Assembly: GCF_030867095.1 (NCBI RefSeq)
Contig: NC_081824.1
Location: 346,099,703-346,163,702 of the forward strand
Origin: Alligator mississippiensis
Lineage: Eukaryota; Chordata; Crocodylia; Alligatoridae
DNA length: 64,000 bases
Direction: 5' to 3'
Part shown: positions 10,970 to 23,605 of the stretch, one piece after another
Layout of the letters: each line of letters begins with the position of its first letter
Position numbering within the stretch: the stretch's first letter is position 1
Notes under the pieces: generated by a model
What the model was told of the DNA's origin: nothing
What the model saw: the letters and a program-made list of their open reading frames with translations, nothing else
Database searches by the model: none
Position numbers and translations under genes: made by a program

Positions 10970-10980
10970 AAGAGGGAAGA
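10970..10980 (+). other. Polypurine tract next to the LTR
   Basis: AAGAGGGAAGA directly abuts the TGTAGTGATA start of the LTR. A purine run in this position is the plus-strand priming site of LTR retroelements, so the LTR at 10981 would be a 3' LTR and not a solo copy. Confidence 0.5.
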
Positions 10981-11347
10981 TGTAGTGATACAAATTATAA
11001 TTTATAACTCGGAATCCTGGTTTTCTCTGATAATATATAAATATATAGGTGTGTGAGAGTGGCGTTTCATTTTAATCACGGAAAAAATGTGGATTTTGGG
11101 TTACTTTTTTTTAACCCAAAAATTGGGGCTATTTTTTAATCAGAGAAAACCAGGATCCATATTTATAACTCGAACAAGACACTGAGGGAGTTGTGAATCA
11201 GAAGGGGGTCCCTCAGGGAGCAGCTAGTTAGTAGTCAGTGAGAGGCGTACAAAGGGTCTGAAGAGGCTGCTCACTGTTCCATGATTAAAGTTTGTTGTTC
11301 TTCTCATTCACTAATGCCTATGTTTATTGAACCCAGTGATCACTACA
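10981..11347 (+). repeat. LTR of a retrotransposon, with nested MITE
   Basis: It starts TGTAGTGAT and ends GATCACTACA, giving TG...CA ends that are inverted repeats of each other. Removing the nested MITE and its extra 8-bp duplication (161 bp) leaves about 206 bp. It aligns with 4179-4305 in the same orientation. A polypurine tract precedes it. The family cannot be named because no gag or pol is seen between the two repeats; short LTR and leader are most like a Ty3/gypsy-type or non-autonomous element. Confidence 0.6.
11009..11161. mobile_element. Palindromic hAT-type MITE
   Basis: Inverted ends ATCCTGGTTTTCTCTGAT and ATCAGAGAAAACCAGGAT are perfect over 18 bp. The interior carries GTGGCGTTTCATTTTAATCA. 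It is flanked by an exact 8-bp duplication TTTATAAC (11001-11008 and 11162-11169), the size made by hAT transposases. The same family occurs at 21465-21676. It lies inside the LTR at 10981-11347, so it arrived later. Confidence 0.85.
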
Positions 11348-12317
11348 GGATGTAGGGTTGTTACAACTCCTGGCTTAAGAGCTTGGCTCTTTAGCTCGTA
11401 CCATAGACATTCATAGCTTGATTTTTGAAATTTTCACAGTTTAATCCTCAATCACTGTTGTCACATAAATACAAACAGGATTTACCCCATATTAGTTAAA
11501 CAAGATGAAAACACTAGATTGCTCAGGAGTGAAGTGCATATTATGAAAAGCTGGAGAAACTCAGTTGGGGAAAGAAACAGAGATTTCAGTGGGTGCAGAA
11601 AAAGTCAGTGTTACAGCAGGTTCTAAGTAAAAGAAACAGATGATTCTAGTTTTAATGGTGTTATTAATAGATAATGAGCTGCCCTTCGTTGTGAAGGAAA
11701 AACAGTGATATTCTTATTAATCAGAATAAAAAATGGCAATAACTTAATCTCCAGGAATATTGAAGAACTAGTTGCAATTGGTTGGTAGCTCACTTTACCT
11801 ACTGTCCCATTTTACTAGCAACCTACCCAAAATACCACAATCTGAGTAAAAAAAAAGATTTTTCTAAAACAAATAATAATTGCTTCATAACTGAAATCCA
11901 TCATCCTTAGTCATACAACATTCCCATTGTAGATAGCCTCAAAAGCATTCTGTTTTTACCACTACACAGAGCCACTTCTCTTTCAACATGAATCCTTTTA
12001 TTTATTTATTTTTTACCTGTGGACTGCATTTGGGCAAAGGCTTTTGGAAACTGATAATTGACATCAGTGCCATTGGCTGAAGGTTCAAACTCTGATAACT
12101 CTTTCTTTACTTCTGCCTCAGACCATGCTAACATTTAGTTTTCCTTGGTCCTAAGAACATTCACAGAGATTTTCTCAGCAGGGGCCTAAATCCAAAAGTA
12201 TCTTCAATTGTTTTTTAGAAAATGGATAGAAAATCATGACAAATCCAAGGTAAGCTGCATAACATCATATTTAGCATGAGATATGGGTAACAACATTTCT
12301 GTAAAGAGCAAAAACTT
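11348..12317. other. AT-rich non-coding DNA
   Basis: No gene or clear repeat is visible in this stretch. Confidence 0.5.
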
Positions 12318-12320
12318 ATT

Positions 12321-12656
12321 GGGCATCTTTACACATGCTCCTTGGGGATGGGGGGAGTGCTTTAATTAGAGCAGCTCTGAGAATGACTTTAATTAAAGCA
12401 TGCACAGAGCTTTTTATATTTAGTGTCTCATGCTTCAAAATGGTGGCAGGGGTGCTTTAACTAAAGGTCGTCCAATGAGCTTTAGATAAAGTGTCCCTGC
12501 CACCATCTTGAAGCATGAGGATGCTGAATACATGAGATATGGAGGCTGCTGGAACATGCTAATTAGCACACTCCAACAGACTCAATTAATTGAGTCTGCT
12601 CTGATGCTGTAATTACAGTGTGTCAGAGCAGTGTCCCCACACGTCTACAGGCACCC
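12321..12656. mobile_element. MITE, GGG-ended family
   Basis: Left end GGGCATCTTTACACATG and right end (minus strand) GGGTGCCTGTAGACGTG match at about 11 of 17 positions. The flanking triplets are ATT and AAT, consistent with a mutated 3-bp duplication. An internal inverted pair, CATGCTTCAAAATGGTGGCA and TGCCACCATCTTGAAGCATG, forms the central palindrome. 336 bp, non-coding. Confidence 0.65.
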
Positions 12657-12659
12657 AAT

Positions 12660-13770
12660 GTTTTAAACCACCAAATAGTATCAGAACTGAGGAGCCTGTC
12701 TTTCCCATACCTCACAATCTGCCAAGTTCCCAGTCGCAATGTTTAACAAAGTCCCAAAGTAAGACACATACACACACAAAAAATCCATGAAGGACCTTAA
12801 AATCCATTCCATAAGAAATGGTATCTATCCTTTCAGGACAAACAATTATGTCTATAATTTCAGTTCAAGAATCCTATGTTTGTGAGGTAAGTAATGTTCA
12901 ATAATCAGTTAGGGGAAAGCAAAGTTTTTCTGGAACGTGGGGAGCTCTGGGACTCAGATGATAGCTCCTGAAACATCTGAAGGTTACAGCTCTTTTTCAG
13001 TCCTCTTCTCATCACCTGAGATTGCTCCTTGTGTCAGATACTCTCTTAGCTATAACTTTTGATCACTTTGATGCTTCACTTTGAACATGCTTTACTACTG
13101 CTTTAGACCTGAAGTCACCTCTAGTATCAGCATATAGGAAATGGCAGTTTCTCAATCACAACACCACGGGGGTGTGCACTTATCACAATATCTCCTTTTG
13201 CATGCACTCTGCTATTGTGTTTATAGTATTTTTAATTGAGTTTTGGACTCTCAATCTGCATGTATTAGATGTGGAGCAGATCAGCACTTATGAAGACACA
13301 ATTAGGTCGCAGCCAGGTGTCAGATAGTGCTTTCCTCCCCTGCTGACTTCTTTTCTACTGAATACAGTCCATTAACATTCTGTAACTCTACTTCTCTCAT
13401 GCTGGAGAGTTAGTGTCTCCCACCCCCAGGCAATTTTGTTTTCCTATGTTTACTTGTTGCTTTGATCAGCCTACTCCCATATCTCTTGCTTAAGTATTTA
13501 TATTGGGTTGTGCAAAGGTTCAAAATATGACCATATCGCAGGGCTGGCTCCTTAGGCTTGTTTGCTGTTAATGCAATTAGACATTCTCAAGGCAAGGCTT
13601 TCCTTGGGTAAGAATGCCCATTCTTCAAGATGGGCTTAATATCTCTCATGATACGGCATGAAAATCTTCATAAGACAAACGTTTTTCTCCAGTGTTGTAT
13701 GCTTTGAGATGAAGTGAAATGATGCCCAGTGTTGCCATTTGAATGATTATGCTGAGTATTAGAATAATAA
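12660..13770. other. Non-coding DNA, no gene seen
   Basis: AT-rich sequence without recognisable coding or repeat structure. Confidence 0.5.
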
Positions 13771-13960
13771 AACATAGAAAAACAGGGCTGGAAGGGACTT
13801 CAAGAGGACATCTAGTCCAATACCCCTCTCTCCACCACCGCTCAAGGCACAATCATACTTGACTAAGTCATTCCAGATATTCAGAGTTAAGACATCATTG
13901 AGATCATTAGGGACAGCCCATATCTTTCTGAGTTTTTTCATGATCATCTCAGTCCTGAAT
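13771..13960 (-). mobile_element. Old CR1 3'-end fragment
   Basis: On the minus strand this is the CR1 tail: the plus-strand reading CAGGGCTGGAAGGGACTTCA then CATCTAGTCC is the reverse of the typical GGACTAGATG...TCCCTTCCAGCC end. It is degraded and lacks an open frame. Confidence 0.7.
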
Positions 13961-16900
13961 CATAGGTATGGGGGCATTTAAGTTCACATTTTGAAGACTG
14001 TCTTCTTAAGTGCTAGAAACTTAACTTAAACTTAACTTTTGGTACAGAAAGTTAGAATGGTGACACATGTTACCCTGAGATAAGCTAGAGTAAGAATGTA
14101 TACATTTTTAGCCACTCTGGAGTAACTTCCCCTGTTCCCACACTTACACAGTGCTAAATGTGAGGATGTTTTCCCCTCAGTGAAAGTGGAGTAAGCTACC
14201 ACAAGGTAAAATCAAGCATATAAGCAGTTACTATGGAGTAGTGATGTTCTGTAAGTTTGCTACATGATAACTATTAGTTCATGCACCTATACTCTTAAGA
14301 GGATACCTTTGTAAAAAATGTACTTGCTCACTAAGTCACTGATAGCTGTGACATTTAGCCCTGATCCACACTGAAATTCATCAGGGTAAAGACAGTTTAA
14401 CGGGAAAATTTCAAGGGATATAAAGAACAAATAATGCTTTCCCTGTTTTGTGAACCCACAAAGATGTTGCTCTAAAAATAAGCTATCTCTGTAAGAATTT
14501 CTTATACAACCCTGTGAGATCCCAAACTTACTTCTAAGGCTAGGAACAGATGGTGCAGTTGACCCTGGATCAGCAATGCCTGTGTTTGTCCCAGAACAAA
14601 GAATTCCTGGGATTGGCATGTATACACATTGCCCTTGTAATCAAGGTATAGTGACTAGCTGAATGCACTGCCATTTTCTGCTATTGATTCAATGATTTGA
14701 CCCCAGGATAATGGTACACATGTATTTGTAATATCCCAGGATAAGCTATTATTGCATCTTATCTGGGAACCTTTTTAGGTCTTATCATGGACATTTGTAT
14801 GATTACACTTTGTCCCAGGATAAAATGGCTGACCTCAGGATAAATGTAATGTTTGTTTGCAGCCTAAGTCAGTAGGAGAACTCCTATTAAGTGTACTTAC
14901 TAGCAGATTCTAGCTTTCTGTGAACTAAAAATGCACCTAGCACAGATGTTCACAATGACACACTGATGGGCTCTGTTGTGTCTCATTGTTAATGCACACA
15001 CAATCTTCTTTACTCCAACATATTCTATGCCAAGTAACAGCCACATGCATCTTTGATTTCTGTTTTGAAATTGCAGATTTATTTTGCAAATACCTGTAAA
15101 CAAAAGACAATGAATAGAAATAAATTTTGCAGCAGCCAATACAAACAATGCAAATATAGAAGAACAGTTTGCTGACATATAAAAAGTTAATCAACCATCT
15201 GGACTTGTGTGAAAGTTTTTGAGCACCTGGCATAAAAGTTGAACATCATCTTACCCCCACGTTTTCCAATTTGTTAAATAATACATCTGTCTTTTTTGAT
15301 GGCTTTTGTATATTGTTCTAATTAAACTAAAAACAAAACACACGACCCCCCCCAAAAAACAAACAAAAATAGTTCAAATGCCCATGGCACACAGCACTTC
15401 CGACAGTTGTCTTTGCTGACATAGTTCACAAAACAAATGCATGGCAAAATGTACTATCATGGTTGTTATTATTATGAAAAATCCAGAAGACTAATAACAA
15501 ATAAGAATGAAAGCACTTGTTACATCTAGATAAGTGTAATTATAGGCTACTTCAAGTGAACTAAATTTCAGTGGGGCTTGGTTTAGGATGGTCTCCATTA
15601 AATATAAGAAAATCCCATTAATTAATTAGCCCTCAGTGTTAAATGAGGTTTTTAAGCCTGAGAGACAAGGGGAATGTGGGATTTGTGGGGACTTGACATT
15701 GCACATTTAATGATGTTAAACCCAAAGTGACTGTCAAGGCAGGCTACAGTACCTGAGAGCCAGAAATACAGTGATAGAGATGAATGCAAATAAAATACTA
15801 AGGTTTAACACAAGTGAAAAATGCTAATTCACTTTTGATGCCCAGATTGTCTGTTTCTCAGTACTCTAACACCAGGTCCTTCCATTTTCTGAGTGAATGG
15901 GGTATGTTGTGAAAGAGGTGCATGAAGTACTATGTAAGAAAGCTCAGTCCTTGCGAGTATGCATATTCTTTCACTTCTTGAATGATTTTCCACAGGGTAT
16001 AATAGATACTTAGGAGATGCAGGGGAGGGGAAGCTGTACTTTAACAGTGCAACTTGATTGTGGCTTGAGGCTGTCTTTGGATGGTGTGGAGACCAAAATG
16101 GTCAAAGACCTCCTTAGGGTTATTTTAACTTTCACCAACTTTAGGTGTACTCACTCTTCTTAGTGCCATTAGTGGCCAGGCTTCTCCCTAGCCTTACCCT
16201 ACTCCTATAGTGGAGGCAGTCCTTGAGGGCATTCTTCACCCCCTTTATTGCCTTTTTATGCTGGTGAAACAAAAAGGGACCAAAGTGTATGTGTGTGTGG
16301 TGGGGGGGGCGTTAATATTTCATCACTGAAATAGGCAAACATGAACGTATAGGGGAAAAAGCCAATATTTAAAATATCAATTTCATGAAAAGCTCATTTT
16401 GCAGCTCTTATTCTGTCAAAGATCCCTTTAAGCACAATCAGGTGTACAAATTTCAGAAAATGGATCTGATGTCTTATTCAGCTCTCTAAAACACAGCACA
16501 TTTTGCTCAAGGACATGGGGTGCACCCCTTTGGGTTGTGGGTGCAGCCATGGCCTTGCACCCTCTTTGCCTTTCCATGAGCCTCTGGAAGAGAGCAGGAG
16601 GAATGCTTAGGAATGCTCCCTGAGATGTTCTCAATACAAAAACTAGAAATGTACTAGGTATTTATGTCACCTGCAAATAGGAAGGAAAAGTTCCTTATGA
16701 ATTCTACACCTGGAAAACCACAGTCCTTAAAAAGCTACAGTCTCTTAAGGCCCACTGACAGTTGGAATTCTTCTCATTCATACCAACAAAGTCAAGTACA
16801 ACTGTGATGGAGAAATGTCGTTTAAGGGAGTAGCCTATATATCTTGACACAATAGAAGAGTAAGATGAAAGGTCACAAATATCACTGATGGTGCCATGGG

Positions 16901-19900
16901 GGCATCAGGCCCCTTGTACCACAAGGCATGCCAGGATTCTGCAGTGATGTGCACTGGATTCAAGTGTCTTTCTCTAGGATTCTCCTGTGATATTTGAGAT
17001 TTCTCATAGGGATCTTTCCCTGGGGTCTGAGCCCTATACCCTTGAGTGGTAAGGTTGCACTGGAGTGTCTCATTAGGATGTACTGGGAAGATGTACTGGG
17101 GCTTGAGGTCCTACATTGGAATATGTTGTGCTGGGCTAGAATCTTTCACTGAGAAGCTTAGTTTGCATAGTGAGGTGAGCTTCCTTTCTCTAGCACCCAT
17201 TTCTCCTCTCCAGTGCAAGCATTAACAAAATCTCCTTGGTGTAATTTACTGAAGAGAATCAAGTAGTAGTAGATCCTCCAGCTCTTCTGCAGCTTTTTCA
17301 AGTTGAGCACTTTTTCCTTTCTTCCCTTGATGGAAGTTGTCACATAATCAGCTGCATCATGGAGAATGAGAGGCTCCTATGCCCATCTCAAACACTTCAG
17401 TTTTTCTTAGTTCTGAATTTTTGTGCCACTGGATCTAATGGGTACTGATAGGGTGGTCTTGCCACTAGGTCAATAGAATGTTTCCCTTTGTACACACAAA
17501 ACTTTTCATGGGGCAAAATATTAATTATGTGTCACTGATACAGAAGCAACAAAGATTAGAGACAGACTAGGTGCGTGATAGAACATAATTATCATATGTA
17601 TAGATATACTCTATGGATGCTTGCAAAACTTCATGCCTTATGGGTGAAAGTCACTCCCAGCCACTCAAAGCTGGAATTCTCCGGGAAGAAAACTAGCACA
17701 ATCTCAGAATTACTTGGCTTTATGTGATGAACCAAACAACATCTGGTGGAGTCAGAATTTGTACCACTATCCAGGTTTTAGGGATGCAGCATTCTTGACT
17801 GCTATCCTTCTGTAAACCCTGAGAGGGCTGGGGAGAGGTGGTCATCATGGTTGTGGTGATGGCAAGTAGGCCCAAGAAAATCCATCTATCTTGCCCGTGT
17901 CCTTAGTTCCTCATGGTCTGCCCACAGGCACCAGTTTATTAGAAAAATCCACCTGCTCTTGCCTGTAACCCCCATACAGATGCACCCTTCCAAGGATTAA
18001 CAGTATGGAGAGGAGTGCTGAAGTGAATTTAACCTTATGTTCATACTCTGCACCTGTGTTTATATTTATATCATCATTTTTATGGATACAACAGCACTGC
18101 TCTGAGCCATGCCTAAGTACTAAATCACATCCAGTGATTACACACATACACAAAGTTCCAAGATAAATACTGCAGGCCAGATTCTCCCTTATGGTCTAGG
18201 TTCCCTACAAAGGGGCTGATTCTAACCTCACCTCTTTTGTCTGGGGGAAGGGGAAGGCTTCCACTTCCACATGAATCCTTTGGATCAGAATGCCTTACCA
18301 GCATAGAGGATTATAAAGAAGCAGAGAGGTGAGCAAAAGGCATATATGGTAGAGGCCTGCTGTATAAAACTGATCCTCAGTTCTTGTAGCCTCCCCAGGG
18401 CTGCTCTAATGCCAGGGAAGATCTGGAGATTGGAGTCATAACCAGCTTCCAGACCACTCTGCTTCTATTAAGCAGAGCTGGCATGTATGGAAGAACCTAG
18501 ACCTTTATGATTTTTTTTTTAGTTTTGAGCCTTCACTGAACTTCATGCTAAATCCCAGCAGCGTGGGTAGTAGCTATTTTTTATCAGGTTGGTGGGGGGA
18601 AGGTGATCAGGGACCTCTTGAGATGACAGTCTGTCAGATTTTAAATCAACGAGGATCTCTCTCTTAGCAGCCACAAAGATTAAACAGACTAATGAATCAG
18701 TCTTTTAGATCATCCACTCTGGGGCTTTCACTTAAGTCCCATCACTGTTGGTTGGGTCAGGAAATGTTCTTATCTGTCAAGCGGTAGGTTTTCCTGTGTG
18801 GTTGTGTGGGTTATCCTCCTCTGTGTGAGCCTGGGAAATTTGACAGAGACAGATGTCAATCCATACAATGCAACATTTCCTCATCTTTCACACTCAAAAA
18901 GTTTGCAAGATTGTTTCATCATCCATTAATTGGGTGGGGGAGGGGAGAGTTTGTGTATTAAACAATAGAAACTCCAGTCTATTTTTTCTTCTTTCCTCTT
19001 AATGGAAGAAGTTGTTGCTCTCAACAGTCAGCTGTTAAAACAAACAAAACAAACCCTGCTTCAGTGGTATTTTCTGTTTTTAAAGCATTCCAGCTACATC
19101 TTTGCTCTGTCTCTTATGATAGAGCTATTCAGTAAATATTAGGGCCAATTTTTAGATTCTTTATCCTCTTGAGCCTCATGGATGGTCTCAGTCTTGCAGG
19201 GAGAAACTGAGGCAGGGATGTCTCCAGGTGGAGGGAAAACAACTAGCATCACTTCTATACTCCTGAATCAATCACTACTTTGGTTGTGTTCCTTTGGAAA
19301 TTGTACATCTCTTCTCATTTGCTTAGTCTCATATAGTTTACTCTTCTTTGTGGTATCTGAGATACTGTTATAGTGTATGTAAGATTCTCAGAATGCCTGA
19401 ATTATTACAAAACCATGAACTTACAAAGTGAGTAATTAGTTTTGATGTTTCTGTGTATCAGAGTAACACGATTTGTTAAATATGATATAAACATAATAAT
19501 ATTTGTTTTATGTACAAAAGCTTGTGTTACTTTTTTGAAGAGGGTAGTAGAATCACTTTTCTAGTGTGTTTTAATTCTCTAGTTGTTTTACTTTTGATAT
19601 TTTGTCAGTAAGTAGACCTTCAGAGAGTAAATACACCTCATTTGAGTCGATCACAATGTTAGTTTATGCTCCTTGACTCTTTAAATGATGAGTCTTGTCA
19701 CCTTTGACTAGTGCTGTTTAACAATTCAGGTCTGTACCTAAGAGATCCAATGAAATGCTGAAGCATTTCTGAGATATAGACATAGGAAAATGAATTGTCC
19801 CATAAAAATACATAACGCATAGATGGCCCCACAGAAGTCTTGATCAGAACATTTTCACTAGCAGTAAGGGGGCTGGAATCTGAATGCAGACTGTAGATTT

Positions 19901-20449
19901 ATGTCTAGCCCCTAATTCTGTGTTGTGGATCTGGCCACATACAAACTTTGCAGCTAATTCATTAAAGCTCTTAAACATGTGCTTATCTATAAGCCAGTGT
20001 TTAAGTCCCACTCTCCTGAACAAGGATGCTTTCCTAAATATGGACCTGGGAGAGATTTGAAAGCCATATCCTAATCTTGTAATATAAGTGAAAATGGATA
20101 AACTAAAATCAAACATTTTAAAAGTTAATTTTTCATGAAATTATTTCATTAATTTTAAGGTAATTTAATGCTTCTGAAAGCTGCTAAGCTCTTCATTTGA
20201 AATTAAAATCCTTTAATGAGGAAAAGAAGAGGTACCGACAGGGTAAGTTGCTTCCCTGTTGTTCCTCCACTGTGTTGCAGAACTACTGCCATGAGGGGGA
20301 GAGAAAATTGCAGTCTCTAAAGGCCTTTTCTGACTGAACCATGATGACACTGAACTGGTGAGATGCCGTATCCCTCATTGTGGACAGTGCTTCAAGTGTT
20401 CGTCTTCAGAGGACACAAGATTGCTGACCTAAGGTAGAAAGGGGACTTG

Positions 20450-20455
<6 letters not shown>
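13961..20455. other. Long non-coding stretch, no gene seen
   Basis: About 6.5 kb of AT-rich sequence. Short frames (for example 14287-14619 minus, 14937-15233 minus) show no domain. A fragment near 19214-19239 (GGGATGTCTCCAGGTGGAGG) recurs at 21893-21918 with few differences, so an unclassified repeat is present. The segment 15560-15740 looks non-repetitive and is flagged only as a possible conserved non-coding element. Confidence 0.45.

Positions 20456-20482
<27 letters not shown>
20456..20482. repeat. CA dinucleotide microsatellite
   Basis: An uninterrupted run of alternating A and C, about 13 units, followed by TTATGG. Confidence 0.95.
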
Positions 20483-21456
20483 TTATGGCAAATATTGACT
20501 TTTTATTGAAACATATCAACTGAAAAATAGCAATAGAAACAGTCAGCCAACAGCAAAAAATAAATACTTAAAACAAAAAATTGCAGTTCTGCTTGGCATC
20601 ATGGTGTCTCCTTGGATCTTCAATTAAGATGGGTTATGCTTCCAGTTCTCCTCTTTAGGCTAGACTCTCTGGCCAATTTATATCTCCCATCATTCATTAT
20701 TCTGTCCAGTAGGAGAGAACACCTCACAAGATACTGTGTCCCTGCCATACATTGGGACATGTAGTGAAACATACATTCTAGTAAAAAGGGAAATGTTCAT
20801 ATTTTTATGTGCTATAGGTGTTGTACTATTAGAATATATATTTTAGAGAAGAGAAAATATAAAGTAAAAATATGCACACACAGACAAAAGATAGAGGTAT
20901 GTTATAGGGATATCATTTTGCAATGAATTGTTCAGTGGCTCTTTCCATGGATAGACAGAGCATGGTTTTCTTTTTTGGTACCTCCTATTGATAGCTCCTC
21001 AAGCATGCTGTAACCTATATCTTCATGTGACTAAGCCTTCAGACCAGGTCACATATCATTGTAACCTCTTTCTAGTGCATGAAATATCCAACTGAAAAAA
21101 AGGGAAACCAAAAAAGGCATCCACAGCCCACTGAGGCCAGATCAATATCAGTTCTCACAAGAACAAGAAGAAAGCCTCTCAAGCTCTTGAAAGAGGTCCT
21201 AGCTCCTCTCATATCTATGGCAAACCCAAAACAAACCCTGCAGTAAAAAAAGCAAAGACTGAAAAAAAAAAAAAGATCAAAGAGATCTTACAAAAAACTC
21301 ACTAGAGATTGCTGGTAAAGAATGATAAGGCAACAGGTGAAAATGAGTAACAGAAATATATTTAGATTGGACTTTTAGATACCATGCGCTGACAGTGAGA
21401 TCAGTTAAATAATAAGATATTTTTAAATGTAGGTCAATGAGCTATCATTAGAATAG
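20483..21456. other. AT-rich non-coding DNA
   Basis: Nothing recognisable apart from short A-runs (about 21260-21273). Confidence 0.5.
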
Positions 21457-21464
21457 TTTATCAA

Positions 21465-21676
21465 CAGGGATCCTGGTTTTCTCTAATAAAAAAACCCCCA
21501 ATTTTCAGATTAAAAAAGTAACCCAAAGTCCACTTTTTTTCCATGATTAAAATGAAACGCCACGGGATATATATATAGTGGCGTTTCATTTTAATCATGG
21601 AAAAACGGGGATTTTGGGTTACTTTTTTAAATCCAAAAATTAGGGATTTTTTTATCAGCAAAGACCAGGATCCCTG
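21465..21676. mobile_element. Palindromic hAT-type MITE, second copy
   Basis: Ends CAGGGATCCTGGTTTTCTC and ACCAGGATCCCTG are inverted repeats of hAT type (CAGGG start). The 8-bp flanks are TTTATCAA (21457-21464) and GTTATCAA (21677-21684), one mismatch. The interior is a near-complete palindrome around GATATATATATAG, with two inverted copies of GTGGCGTTTCATTTTAATCA. This copy (212 bp) is fuller than the one at 11009-11161 (153 bp), which has lost part of one arm. Confidence 0.88.
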
Positions 21677-21889
21677 GTTATCAAAGAGAGATGTGCTAAA
21701 ATATTTATCAGCAACGTATGTTTAATTTGATACCCTTTACTAACCAACTATTTCCATGAACATTGCACAGGATTTCAGACATAAGAGTCTATCATAGAGG
21801 ACAATCCACTAACAGTGCAGAAGGAGAGACTAGACGACTAACAGGGAGACAGGAGCTCCTGTTACTTGAAGAGTGAAGCTGCATTAGGG

Positions 21890-22360
21890 ATGTCACCAGG
21901 TGGAGGGAAGACGTCTGATTATGGGCTAGCTGAAGGGAAATAGGCAGCCAGGAGCCCATAGGTGGCAGTGCCTATTGTGGGGTTAACTGCGTAGGAACAG
22001 GACAAAATGGTAGTGCCCTGGTTAAGCTGAGGGGACTGCTATAGCTTAACCAGAACAGCAGTTAGCTGTTCTGAAGACTGAGGGGGGACACACTTATAGC
22101 CAGTCACGAGAGCACCTGACCAGAGGGTGAGGAGCCCAAAGGATATAAACCTGGCCCCCTGAAGCCGAGGGGCAGTGCACCCCAGAACTCTTCGGGGGCA
22201 GGAGCTCCTGCCAGCTCACGCTGGTGGGAAGTGGGATCTGTAGGATATGGCAGGTACTCTTAGGGCTGAGAGAGCTAGAGAGAGGAGGTGGCTTGGCAGT
22301 AGTATGATGATGACCCAGAGAAGGGGACTTTGAGTTTACAGTGGTTGCTTACATTTTATT
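21890..22360 (+). repeat. Possible LTR or retroelement promoter region
   Basis: Mixed-GC sequence with a TATA-like GGATATAAACC at about 22140-22150, followed by GC-rich, purine-rich sequence reminiscent of retroelement R/U5 regions. No matching second copy is present in the window and no TG...CA boundaries are clear. The call rests on texture only. Confidence 0.2.
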
Positions 22361-23600
22361 CTAGTTTGACAGGAGGACCAGGTATGGTTGTAGGGGTGGA
22401 AGAGGCAGCCATAGTGGTGTCTGAGAGGTATGATAGGTCTTGAGTCCTGTCAGGAGCAGGGATATAAGGCACTGTGTCACTGGTAGGTTATTGTAAGGCC
22501 TAGGCCCCTTAAGACCTGGTGTCCTCCTAATGGGCGATAACAGGGTAAGGACACAAGAGAATGTCACTCAGAAGTTTTGGGATTGCCTTCTCACCTGCCG
22601 TGAGTTTGATGTTAAATTTTGTTGGGAGGCAGTCCCCTTCTTATGAGTGCCACCCTACCCTGGCAACCTGGGCTTCTTTGTGGGTCTCCACCTCCCCTGC
22701 ACCCCACCCTAACCACTTCTTTGATGATAGCTGGATTTCTTAAACCCACAATCAGTGAGAGCTAGGGGATGCAAGACTCACCTCAACCCCTAATCTTCTC
22801 CCTCTAATGTCCCAGTGTCCATAAAGCCATCCCAAGTCTCACCCTTGTGGCTTGGGTCACCGTTCACTTTAAAGAAGACCAACACAGTCTGGGCAGCTCC
22901 CTCTTAATTGTTCACTGGCCCCTATGGGTGAGGCTTTCTGTAGTCCTTGGCATGAAGGGGACAAACCCTGGTGCCAAGTACACACTGGGTGTCCCTTCTA
23001 TGGTTCTTTTTCTCACTTGGTCTTTCCCAGGTACTTCTGACATTATTCTCTTTTGTAGGCCTTGGCCCCTGGAGGCCAGTTGGTCACAGTGGGGAAGGCG
23101 GTTATCTGTGATGGTTTTACTCAGAGATCCTCCAATCACCTGCACGTCCATACAGCTGCGCTCCTCTGCAGCCTATCAGCTGTGCTTGCCAGGAGGAAAG
23201 TCCAGTCAGTGTTTCTTCAGCCTCCATGCTCCAGACCTCCCCAGCTGGCCCCTCTCCAGAGCCAGAAGTAGGTTCCTTGGTCTATTATTCACCAATTCAG
23301 AGGAAGCAGCTATTCTGGAAGTGCTGGCTGGCACCCTGCTACTCTCCACCGCTGCTGAAGGAAGTGACAGGAAGGGGTTATCTCTAGTCCTCTCTCTCTC
23401 TTTCCTATCTCTTTCTCCCCTTTCACACACAGGCAGGCAGAGGCCAAAAAGGCCTGACTTGAGCCCTGGGGGGCAACAAAGGCAGCCTGAGGCTGATGAG
23501 AACCTGAGACTGAAAGGCCAGGCCAGAGACAGTGGGTTTAGGCCAGAGGCTCCTAATGGGTTGGTCCTCAGGAGGGTTGGCTGCTGGACTGCAGGTGAGC
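22361..23600. other. Non-coding DNA with chance open frames
   Basis: A 304-codon plus-strand frame spans 22847-23761. It is low in recognisable motifs, overlaps an inverted repeat at its 3' end, and has equally open frames on the opposite strand (23206-23652), so it is treated as chance. Confidence 0.4.
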
Positions 23601-23605
23601 ATGGA

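Noticed and set aside
20456..20482. CA repeat as a regulatory element
   Set aside because: An ordinary dinucleotide microsatellite with nothing special around it.
21461..21661. 66-codon minus-strand frame
   Set aside because: It lies entirely inside the palindromic hAT MITE.
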